64,000 nucleotides of DNA from contig CM041776.1 of the NCBI GenBank assembly GCA_023374045.1, positions 347,447,636-347,511,635 of the forward strand, written 5' to 3'. Origin of the DNA: Limonium bicolor (taxonomy: Eukaryota > Streptophyta > Magnoliopsida > Caryophyllales > Plumbaginaceae). Numbering within the stretch: position 1 is the first letter of the stretch; each line of letters opens with the position of its first letter. Shown one piece after another: positions 53,862 to 64,000 of this stretch. A program made the position numbers and the translations under genes. Below the pieces are notes generated by a model that did no database searches, was not told the origin of the DNA, and was given only the letters and a program-made list of their open reading frames with translations.

Positions 53862-56800
53862 TGAAATACCCCAAACCTTAATGAGTAATTAATTATGTGA
53901 TTATTATTTTCTAAGGCTAATTAAGTCCTTAAGATCATGGTGAAGAAATAAAACCAAAAAGAAAACAGAAAGTGCGTATTTAATTATTTTAGGAGGTATA
54001 TAACCCTCACCAGGGTTATAAATATATTTTATACCCTAAATACACACTAAGAACATGTGGAAAAATCCCGGAAGAAAACGGATCCAAATAATGCGTTAAA
54101 ACGCTAACGGAGCCTTAAAGCACGTTTTTCGAGAAAACCCGAAAACGTGACTTTAAATGGTCAAAAGACCCCGTAAAAATTATAGTTCATCAAATAACTA
54201 TAATTAAACATTAATGGAAGCTTAATAACCATTAAAATTAAAGAAACGAGAAAAATTCCGGAAAACGGGCCCAGTTAGTGAATAGTGCCAAACGGGTAAA
54301 TAAACGAGCATTTTCTGTAAAAGACAGAAAAAACGCTCCAGTGGTATATAATAGTGGGCCGGTTTTTATTAATGTAGACAGCCCCCTCACACATGACTAG
54401 TTAGCTAATTAAATAAGTCAAAAGAGCCAAAAAGCAAAAAGGGTACAAGTACCCCTTTTTCCCTCTCTCTCCTCCTTTATTTCTTTTTCCCCTCTTCTCT
54501 TTCTCCCTTCCTTTCTTCTCTGCGATTTGTTCCTTCTCCCTCCTGGTTGCAGCCGATTGTGAAGTTCTTCCCCTCCTTCCATGGCTTCTCATCTTCCTCC
54601 ACATGCTCTAGCCAACTCGATGCTCCAAATGCAAAATAAAGTACATATTTTTCTTTCTCTCATCATCCTCTATCTTCCTCTCTTTTCGGAATTTCAAAAG
54701 GATGAACTTCATCTCCATGGGTTTTCCCATTTGAAGAGAAAATGGCATATTCTTGAAGCTTGGAGTCTCCTCTCTCTCCTAAGGTAAAATCTCCAAGAAA
54801 AACCTCATTTTCCCCATCTTGTAGTGGTAGCCGATTTTGCCTCTCTCTCTTAACTTGTTCTTCTTCTTAGTTTTGAGCTCCATTTCAACCCTCCAATGGT
54901 GGAGTAATTCCCTTCTTGATTCAAGGGTGAGAACTCCTCTCAAAAATCTCCAAGGTAAAACCCTAACTTGTACTCTAAGCCCTTTTTGTGAATTGAGATT
55001 TCCTAAGGGTTTAGATAATTAATAGAATGTATTTTGTGTTTCTTGAATGTTGGGATGGAGTTTGGAAACTCCATTCCCTCTTGACCGATTTTGAGGAGAT
55101 GAGGAGCAAGAGGAGAATTAAGGAGAGACTTGTGAATTTAAGGTAAGAAAACTACTACCTTAATAACTATGTTGGTTATTGTAGAACTTGTGATGGGGAA
55201 GTTTTGGAAGAAAATACAAAATAAAAACTCACCTTAAGCTTATGTGGTGTTTTAAGGAAATTTTGTTGTTTTGGTGCAATTATAAATGTTGAGTGTAGTG
55301 CAGGTGTTGCTAAGAATATGAGAAAATTCAGTGTTTAAGGTTTATGCAATTTAAGAGCCTAAGAGCCATGTTATTTAAGGGCCTAAGTGCCAAACAATTT
55401 AAGTTTATGCACTATATTGTGATGTAGTGTAAAATTTGGTGAGTGTTGTGTGTGAGAATACTCTTGATGGATTTTAGGTGTTCTTGAATGAAATAAGGTA
55501 AAAACCTACGTGTTTGGATGTGAGAATATACAAGAGAAGCTATGGCAAAATTTGGAAAATGTATAAGAAGTTCTAAGTGCATTAAATAAGTTTTGGTGAA
55601 CTAGGAAGTGTTAAAGGTGAACAAGTGTTTTACTAGGGAAGAAAGCATGTATTAAGGTGTTTTAGAAGGCAAGAAGGATTTAGGCATTATCTTGGAAGTT
55701 CTAGAAATTCAATGAGTGTTTTGAGGATGTATTAAAGTCTTGGAGAAGTTTGTTTAAGGTTTAGGAATGTTGATGTAAAGAAGGAAATGATGTTTAGGTA
55801 AGATGTGAAAAAGGAGATTTAGTTAGTAAGAAAGGATGTTTGGGAGATGATGTTATGATGGTGAGGAAACATTCTTGGCATAGTGGTTATCATAGGTATG
55901 AAACACCACTTGGAGAAACTAAGGAGGAAGCATTATAGGTGTTAGGAATTTTGGTAAGAAACATTGTAAGTGTTTATGGAGTTATAAGATGAGTTTTATG
56001 GTTGTTGTATGAAGGGTTAAATGTGTCAAATGATGTTAGAACACATTAGGAGGCTTGAGGAGAAGTTTGGAGAAAGTTTGACAAGTTTTGGACAAGTTCT
56101 GATGTTGTCCGACCCAGTGGTCCGACCCAGGGTGGGTCGGACAGCATCTGTTAATTCACCCGTTGATGTTTCTGGAATGGTCCGACCCAGAGGACTTGGG
56201 TCGGACATGGGTCGGACGGGAGGACTTGAAAGACGGAAAAAGTTTCTGGAACGGTCCGACCCAGTTGTGGGTCGGACGGTGGGTCGGACGGCCAAAAACA
56301 TGTAAAAAGAAAAGAAAAAAAAAGCAAACCAAGTGTGGTTTAAGTAGTGAACCCTAGTGAGTTATAATGACAATTTAGTGGGGGAAAAGTTGTATTAAAT
56401 GTAAAAGTAAAACAAGTTAAAATGTGAAGTTATTTAACTAAGTTAACGGGGATAATTTATGAGCATTAGACTTTAAACAATCATGTTACCCCAGTGTTAA
56501 TAAAGTACATGTAATGTTACCAGTTGTTCGAGGAACATAAGTGGACATGATAGAGTGGACTCCGGTGACAGGTATGGTTTTCTTGCAACCTGTGTCCTAC
56601 CGGATTACACCGGCCTGTATGCCAACTTGTTTTCTGTATGTTTGCCACCTTGCAAGATAAAGCATGAAATGAGTTTACAGTAATTCATTATTGTGGCGTA
56701 AATAATTCCGATACCGTTTAACCTTAATTATGTGTTAAACCGTAGCTAACCGACTCTAGGATCACATGAGAGACCGGTATTCGGATTAAACGTCCCAACC

Positions 56801-57997
56801 CACGGGAACGTACTAACTACGGCTATCCGTGCCTTAGTTGTATATTGTGGTTATGTGTGTTGTGTGTTGCCTTTGCTTAATGTATCGTTGTTTAACGAAT
56901 GTTGTTGTCCATGCTTGTCGAATGGGATGATACATCCCTTGTGTGTGATTAACCAAAATTGTAACACCAAAAGGTGTATGTATGTAATAAGTTCCATAAA
57001 GGAACTTCTAACTAATATGTATATAATATGGGGGGGTGAGGAATCCGGTCGTTCCGGTCACGCGTGTTGTTTGGGAGTTGATGTATATAAGTGAATTAAC
57101 TCCCACTCTATTATGTTATGGTTGTTTTCCCTTCTTGGGTTACAACCAGCCACAAGCTTAACCATGGCTTACCTACCTCACTATTATTCGGGGCTAGGGG
57201 GACTACTGTTATGTTAAGGTTGTTTTCCTTCCTTGGACTGCAACCGCCCACAAGCTTAACCAAGGATTACCTACCTCATCACTATTGGAGCTAGGGGAAA
57301 TTGTGTATTGGTGTGATCGGGTCTATATTAATACCGACACATCTATGTAATGTTATGTGTGTTGGTGTGCGGACCCATATTTAATCCGACACACCTTAAG
57401 TAAAGTGTACATAATTTAACAAGTGATGATGTGTTGACTTTGCTAGTTGTAACCCATTGGTTTGTTGTGTATGCTTATAAGCATGTTATGTGTTTATTGT
57501 TTACTTGCATGCCTTAATAAATAATCTGCATGCTCACTCGACAATTAGTTGTGCGTGGCCCGGTAGCATGCGGGCTGCTCGATTACCATACCAGCAAAGG
57601 TGCTGACCCCCTTTGGGGGCCCCCATACTTTTCAGGTACAATGGAGCTGATAGCCGTTCAAGAGTAGGACGGGGTAGCTGTTTATACTTGGATAGTTATT
57701 AGGTTGTTTATGTAGTTGAAAGGGATGTAAAACCGAAGTTTGATAATCGGTAGCTGAAAGTATAGACTCGGTACAGTTGTAATGTAATTGTATGTGTTTC
57801 AGTTTGGAAACGGTTGATAATGTAAAGTGTAGCACTCGGTAATCTTGTCCATCAGACCGGTACACTATGTATGTATTAGCCTTGTTAGCCACGTGGGTGG
57901 CTAACGGCGTGTAACACCCGTGGATTGAGTTAAGTGTTAAGTTGTAATTCCGCTTCTAAATGTTGTTAAGTATGGTGATTGTAGTTGGGGTGTTACA
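53862..57997 (+). mobile_element. Solo LTR, family F (TSD GGTCT)
   Basis: Starts TGAAATACCCCAAACCTT at 53862 and ends GGGGTGTTACA at 57997, flanked by GGTCT at 53857-53861 and 57998-58002. 4136 bp with no internal region. It carries a C/T-rich leader with repeated 'aaggtaaaa' donor-like sites, acceptor-like 'gtgcaggtgttg' (55301), the palindrome array 56105-56292, and a 'gctgacccccttt ggggg...caggtac' block (57611-57640). Confidence 0.95.
56105..56292. repeat. GC-rich palindrome array in solo LTR F
   Basis: Three or four units with stem GTCCGACCCA / TGGGTCGGAC and linkers containing 'tttctggaatggtcc', followed by an A-rich run (56300-56330). The arms differ from those of the other LTRs but pair perfectly. 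Confidence 0.95.
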
Positions 57998-59084
57998 GGT
58001 CTAAGGTAAAAAGAAATCCCAAAACACTAGCATTTCTTGCTCTTATTTGCAAAATAAAGATTTCCAAGTTTTAAGTTCCTATCCCTTGTGTTCCTAGCCG
58101 ATTTTGGCTTTCCTTGGAGTGTGGAAATCTTGCTCTTGTGCTGTTCTAAACTCCATCTACTCACTTACAAGGTAATGTCATTTCTAAACCCTAATAATTT
58201 ACCTAAAGCCTTAAGATGATTTAAGGGTTAGTGTATTGAAACGGTGGTATGTAATGGGCTGTAGCTATAGAATATTGAACCTCCATAACCGGTGGGAAGA
58301 GAGGAAAGGAAAGGAAGAAAGAAGAAAGAAGAAGGAGAGAAAACCTAGAAGGAAAACAAGGTAAATTGTGCTCACCTTGTGTAGTTTTGTAATGCTTCAT
58401 GTAACAGATTTTAGTAGCTTTAAATGAGTATTGTAAATGGTATTGAGTAGTAGTATAAAGTGTAAGAGAACCCAACTGTTTTAAAGCTTCAAAAGATGTT
58501 GAAAAACTTGTATAAACCTTAAGAAAGGAAATAGTGTGTGTGTGCAGGAATTTAATGAGTGTTTAAGGCCTAGTATTTGTGTTGGAGAGTTGTGTATTAG
58601 TATTGTTTAGAAACAGGTGATATGAATGACAATGTGAGTGAAAATAATATGGTGAGAATGTAAAATTTTAGGGGAGACTATGTCAAATTGTATCTAGAAA
58701 CTAGAACACTAAAGAGTTCAAACTAGGTAGACGAATACATTATAAATAGTTTTGAAATGGAGCTAAGTTGTGGGTAGGTTAAGAGAGATAGATAATGCAT
58801 TTTAAGCCATAGGAATGGCATTAGGAAGAGGAAACATGAATGGTAAATGAGAGAACCAAAATCTGTAGCATAACTATACTAGGAGAAAAACATGTAAGTG
58901 CTGAAATGAAATTTAGAAAACAAGTGTGTGAATTGATATAGAAAAGAGTAATGAGTTGATGGATGAATTAAGATGATTAGAGGGTTTAAATAGTGTTAAA
59001 ACAAGTGGGGATTACTTGTAGGAAGATTGGGAAAGTAATGTGTAAAGGAAGAACTGAAAACAGAAATAGAAATGAAACTACTGG

Positions 59085-59420
59085 ACTGGACCGACCTGGG
59101 ACCGCCCTTGACAAGGTGGGTCGAGCCCAGATTTGCAAAGGCGAAAGTCTACAGACTTCGAAGACCTTGGGACCGAACTTGCCAAGGTTGGTCTGGTCGT
59201 AAAATGAGTAAGTAACAGAAGTCACTGACTTCGACCGACCTTGGGACCTACCTTGCAAGGTCGGTCGAGTCTTAAATCGCCAAAACTAGAACCTACTAAC
59301 TTGGACCGACCTTGGGACCGGACTTGGCAAGGTCGGTCGGGTCTGGAATTTTCGGTAATGAAACACACTGACTTCTACCGACCTTGGGGCCGACCCTGGG
59401 TAAGGTCGGTCGAGTCATAT
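59085..59420. repeat. GC-rich palindrome array in the truncated LTR
   Basis: Five units of about 67-77 bp, for example 'gaccgaccttgggaccggac' with 'ggcaaggtcggtcggg' at about 59303-59342. Less regular than in the AlkB element (one unit has tcgaagaccttgg...ccaaggttggtct). Followed by 'aaaaataaataaatata'. Confidence 0.9.
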
Positions 59421-60198
59421 AAAAATAAATAAATATATATGTATATGATTATAACAAACATATGTAGAGTAAGGAAGTAACTTAAACTTTAATGAAAAGG
59501 GTTCATAACCACTTATGACTTGTAAGATATATATATAATATAATACATGTATAAAAGCATATCATTGTAGAGTAAGGAAGTAAACTTTAAGTATGAAAAG
59601 GGTTCATAACCACTTATGACTTGTAAGAACTAGTAAGTATACATAGGGAAAGGTAATGGAATAAAGAGTAAATAAATAATAAGTTAACCATACAACTCAT
59701 GTATGTTATAGGACTTGAATTGTAAACACCGAAGGAAAATCAGTTGCGAGTACAACGGCGAACGGTATGAACTTCTCATGCCCTGTATGCTACCTTGGCT
59801 ACTCTAGTTTGTGTGTTGTGTGCTAATTGATCACCTAATAAGATAAACGCACGAATCAGAACTATTATGCTTACTTGTGATTATATGATATTGTTCCTTG
59901 TTGAATATTATCTTTAAATCATAGTTTGTATAATTCATGAAATGTATGGATGATAATGAAGTGTGTGTATGCTTGCTGTACTGTGTGGTGACCGAATGAC
60001 ATTGTGATGGACTTCTAACTAATTCCTAACAAGCTAACCAATCTAACATAATAAATTGGTAAATTTGGAATGAGTAGATGTCTGATATAGTTTCGGCCAC
60101 GCATGAGGAGGCGGAGACACAAGAGGTTGGATCCAATTCCTGGCTTTAATCTTATCCACGACCCAAACCCCTTAAATGGGTAGCATCCTGGATTAGTG

Positions 60199-60418
60199 TG
60201 ACCCTCGATTTTTAAACCCTATCCTATGTTGATTAAGCTGAATAGGATATATTTAGGTTTTAGGTCCACTTATAACCTAAGATTAATAACTATGTCATAA
60301 AACATTAATTATTAAAACCTAAGCTAGCTGACTGGAACCTATTATGAGTCACCACCTAATTTTAACCTAGATCAAATAGGAAAGGAGAGTTCAGGTTCTG
60401 GGGCTTGATATTCGACTT
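60199..60418 (+). mobile_element. Fragment of another LTR, starting TGACCCTCG
   Basis: Sequence unlike the neighbours begins TGACCCTCGATTTTTAAACC exactly where the truncated LTR stops, and is itself interrupted by the LTR at 60419. Probably the start of a further LTR element, by position and the TG start only. Confidence 0.4.
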
Positions 60419-63400
60419 TGAAATACCCCAACCTAAGTATGCTAAGTAAACATCAAATCATGATGTATTAAGGCTAAAATATGCCTTAGAAAGATTGGTA
60501 GATAATTTAAACCAAGGAAAACACAAGGAAACGCCTTAAGGGCAATTAGGACAAAAATGTGCTCTAAGCTTGGAGAGACTTGGGTGAGTACCCAAATATC
60601 ATGATAAGACCTTAGTAATATTCTAATGGCCATTTTAAACCAATTAGCAAAGAAAACCAAACTTGAAAACAAGTTAAAACACAAAATGTGCTTTAAGAAG
60701 TCTTAAAGCACATTTTTGAGAAATTGTCTTAGAATTGAGTTTTGAGTGGCTAAATGTCCATCATTACTCTTTAATCAACATGTGTACTAATTAGTATCAC
60801 ATTAGGAGGTCTAAATCAATGGGAAATAAAAATTTCCCGATTATGTGCCTTGATTAGTGAATAGTAACTATTTAGTGACTAGTTTAAGTTTTAATCAACT
60901 TAGGCTAATTAATTGGTCAACAAAGACCATGTTAGCCTTATTTAAGAGGGTGGCCGGTTCTAAGAGAGGTGAGTCACTACATGAGTCATCAAATAAGAAA
61001 GGAAAAGAAGAGTAAGTAAGAAAGTTACTATTTGCTTTAATAAAGCAAATATCTTTATTAGCTCACTCTCCTTTATTCTCCATTTCTCTCCTTCACCCAC
61101 GGTTTTCTTCTTCTTCTCTCTGTTCCAAAACCGAGAGTGTTGCTTCCCCATGGTTCTCCATCTTCAATCACTTACCAAATACACAATATTGCTCCAAATC
61201 AAAAACTAAACACGTATTATTCTTAGTTAGGTCAAGACCTATCTTTCTATCTTTTCAAATCTTTCAAAGCTCCATTTTGGTGCCATGAGACAACTCCATT
61301 GATGGAGGAAAATCAAGTTTGAAGAGCTCATTAGCTTCTCCATTCTCTTAAGGTAAAGAAAATGTAAGAAAAACCATGTTTCCATCATTTCTTGTACATG
61401 GCCGAAAATTCCTTCTCATGGGGCTATGTTTTTATGCCTTGTTCTAGCTTGATTTATTCACCAAGGACTAGTGGAGATCCTATTTCATTCAATGCCAAAG
61501 TCTACCTTGAGACTTCAAAGGTAATCATCCACTTTTATGCCTTAGAACACATTTCTAACCTAGGTTTTCATTCCTTGAGGTTAGTGCATTGTTTAGTACT
61601 CATATGGGTCCTTAAATATTGATTAGAACATTGGCAAAAGGAATTTAAGTGGTGGCCGAGATCTATGCAAGAAGAAGGCCTAAGGAGGAGATTAAGATAA
61701 GCTTGAGAAAACAAGGTAAAATGCTTACCTAATGGTGGTTTAAGACTAAGGAATGAGTTTTAGATAAATACCAATGTGGCTTAAAGCTTACATTGTGTAT
61801 TGGGTTATATAACCTAAGAAAAAGAACTTAAACAAGCTTATGAACTTGTGATTAAGGAGCTAATGAGAATGAGTTAGTAATATAAGTTTAAGGTGGATTT
61901 TTAGAGCATTATAACTACTATGAGATTGATGAGTGTATTTGCAGGTTGAAAGCTTTTATATGTGGGAAATTCAGTGTTTAAGTTTAAGTCATTTAAGGGC
62001 CTAAGAGCCATGTCATTTAAGAGCCTTAGTGCTATGCAATTTAAGATTATTGTAATATATTGAGTTTGTTATGAATGAGTTGGTTTGGGTGATGAGATAT
62101 GATGAGAAATAACTTGAGGTGTGAGATGGTTAAATGAGGAAAATAATGTGTTTGGACGTGCTATGATGCTAGAGGTGCTATGGCAAATTTGAGTAGAAAA
62201 CAAGTGTTTAGGCGATGGTGGTGAACTAATATGACCTAGGATTTACTAGGAATCATTATAAGGAATTTGAGTGGAGATTAGTTAATTAAGGAGTCCTTGA
62301 GGTTTAGGATGACCTAGAGATGTCTAGGAGGAGTTAGAGGAATGGTGAGTGTTTTGAGCACACCAAAATCATGAGATGAGGAATATAAGAAGTGTGCATA
62401 AGATTAAGGAGAAGGTGTAATGATTAAGGTGATTTGAATATGTTCTAAGGGGAATTAATGACTAAGGAAGTACTAGGAAGTTTTAGAGGTGGTCTTGATG
62501 AAAAAGGGGTGAGATAAAGTGTGGTAATGAGTTATAATGACTTAGGCATTACCTTGGAGGATTTAAGAATCAAGAGAATGTAATTGAGCATGTAGGACTT
62601 AGGCAAAGGTTGGTAACCAACTAGGAAGGAAATAAGGTGTTGGAGGATGGAAGCTTAAGCTTAGGAAGGAACTTTAAGTAAAGGCATAAAAAGAGTTTTA
62701 GATAGTGAGAGATGCTTGGGAGATAATGTTATAGTGGTAAAGAGAACATTTGGCATAGTGGTTACACTAGGTATGAACCACCACCTAGAAACCTAGAGGA
62801 AGCATTACAAGTGTTAGCATTATTACAAGGAAAATGCATAATGACTAAGGTGGATTTTGGTGGATGATTTAAGGTATTTAAGTAGGGCTTAAGGTGTATT
62901 TGAGGTGCCCAAATGAGGTTATAAACATATTAGAAATATGAGGAGAAGTTTGGAGTTGAAAGGGAATTTAGAAACAAGTTTCTAGTGCCGACCGGCCTTA
63001 GGACCGGACTTGCAAGGTCGGTCGGGCTCTGTTACACTACGGAAATGTTTCTGGAATCGACCGGACTTGGGGACCGGACTTACAAGTCCGGTCGGACTTG
63101 GTTTTGTGAGGGAAAAATGTTTCTGGAATAGACCGGACATGGGACCGGACTTGTCAAGTCCGGTCGGGCATGAATTTTGTACGGTAATAAGTCTCTGGAA
63201 TCGACCGGACATAGGACCGGACATGTAAGTCCGGTCGAGGTAGAATTTTCCAACGGTAAAAGGGTACTGGAATGGACCGGACTTGGCAAGTCCGGTCGGT
63301 AAGTCCGGTCGAGCCTAAAAACAAAAAAAAAAAGAAATTTTGAATTCTAAGAATGGCAATGGGTAATAAGGTATGCCCTTGGTAGGGTAGTAATGATTGA

Positions 63401-64000
63401 GACCCTAAGAACTTGAGAGATTAAGCTAAGTTAAGTATAAACTTGAAAGTTTAAGATTGAGTTTGTAAGATTAAGTGTAAGACCTAAGAGGTGTTAGTGG
63501 GGGATCATTAAGGAATTAAGTAAGTTAAACAAGTTAAGTAAGTCATATTAAGTTAAGTGATTAACAACCTAAAACTGAATGAATGTTTTAGGACTTGGGA
63601 GTTTTGGACTCCGGAAGAGAGTAAGCAGCCGAACGACCAACGGTGAACGGTACAGTTCTCTTGTGACCTGCTTGCTAACGAGGGTCCCTCGGCTTGTGTG
63701 CTATTTGTTTTGTGTGCTCACTAAACAAGATAAAGCATGCAACCGGAACATATGTATGTATATTGTATTGTTGTGTGATGTTTGAAAACTAACACAACAT
63801 ACCGTGAGAACTTACTAACCAATGTTTAGTAAGGAATTGAGTGAGACTAAGGAACGCCCCTAATAAGGGACGATATGAACCGAAAGAGGTTAACCGACAA
63901 ACAGGGTTTGAGATTACTACTAACTGGAACTTGAGTGAGGAAACCCGGGACCGATCTCCGGTCATGCATGCTAAGGAAAAGGGGGACGGTATCTGAATCA
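60419..64000 (+). mobile_element. LTR of family B, 3' end beyond the window
   Basis: Starts TGAAATACCCCAACC at 60419 and is co-linear with the solo LTR at 25153: the 'gctctaagcttggagagact' block, 'caggttgaaagc' acceptor, palindrome array (62985-63312), 'cggtgaacggta' block (63643) and 'gggggacggtatctgaatca' at the window end, which corresponds to about 28417-28436 in the other copy. About 0.8 kb should follow. Whether it is solo or part of a full element cannot be seen. Confidence 0.9.
62985..63312. repeat. GC-rich palindrome array in the right-edge LTR
   Basis: Five units of about 63-65 bp with stem GACCGGACTTG / CAAGTCCGGTC (first unit GACCGGCCTT.../AAGGTCGGTC), linkers containing 'tttctggaat', and an A-run at 63320-63335. 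ORFs on both strands (62982-63289) are readings of the array. Confidence 0.95.

Larger units (their letters stand above)
53067..60198 (+). mobile_element. Truncated LTR (family A-like), split by solo LTR F
   Basis: Starts TGAAATACCCCGTAATT at 53067, is interrupted at 53862-58002, and resumes 'aaggtaaaaag' at 58003. It is co-linear with the LTR of the AlkB element but clearly diverged. It contains its own palindrome array (59085-59420) and the 'cggcgaacggta' block (59754). It stops at 'cctggattagtg' (60198), where a different sequence begins, so its last part is missing from the window. Confidence 0.85.

Noticed and set aside
54581..55022. Small plus ORFs in the leader of solo LTR F (MASHLPPHALANS...)
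   Set aside because: Not conserved in frame with the corresponding leader of the other LTRs; C/T-rich UTR composition.

Overview
This is nuclear DNA from a plant, very probably a eudicot. It is AT-rich and almost entirely transposable elements. There is no bacterial-type operon structure, and I found no rRNA or tRNA gene or CRISPR array. I cannot name the species. Nearly all coding potential belongs to retrotransposons (copia, Athila-type gypsy, and a Tekay/Del-like gypsy) and CACTA DNA transposons. Most of it is broken by frameshifts and stops. No complete ordinary host gene is visible. The nearest things are a multi-exon Ulp1-type protease at the left edge, two possible gene 5' ends facing a 500-base assembly gap, and host-like exons inside a CACTA element.

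Layout: 1-1092 holds exons of a C48 (Ulp1-like) protease on the minus strand. 1138-2690 holds copia reverse-transcriptase debris and a degraded plant-transposon ORF. 2935-3376 is a hairpin MITE. 4341-4840 is a run of N. 5084-10819 is a CACTA element with a decayed TNP2 transposase. Its coding sequence stops abruptly at a second CACTA relic (10820-18759), which carries transposase remnants and captured exons. 18760 to about 30350 is an Athila-type gypsy element on the minus strand. It has an intact-looking PBS, and a solo LTR (25153-29237, TSD AATAT) sits in its 5' LTR. 31200-52969 is another solo LTR (TSD CCCGA), split by the main element of the window. 53067-60198 is a truncated LTR split by a further solo LTR (53862-57997, TSD GGTCT). 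The window ends inside one more long LTR (60419-64000).

The main discovery is the 16.3-kb gypsy element at 36668-52939 (TSD GCTGT, LTRs above 4 kb, tRNA-Met-type PBS). Between its gag zinc knuckle and its protease it carries an AlkB-type 2-oxoglutarate/Fe(II) dioxygenase domain (44370-45126). The HxD iron ligands, distal His and RxNxTFR motif are all present. Its gag is interrupted by short GT-AG introns that rejoin the reading frame exactly. A third intron would join Gag in frame to AlkB, and a longer version of it would skip AlkB and reach the protease region. This suggests alternative splicing between a Gag-AlkB product and a Gag-Pol product. This copy has one stop and two single-base frameshifts in AlkB. 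The two LTRs differ largely by single-base indels, so some of these lesions may be assembly errors.

A second theme is that most of the long LTRs carry tandem arrays of GC-rich palindromes at the same relative place. The arm sequence differs between LTR families, but the two arms stay complementary. The LTRs also share a GACCCC...GGGG...CAGGTA block near the 3' end and recurrent splice-like sites. They look like one diversified superfamily with a structured, possibly spliced leader.
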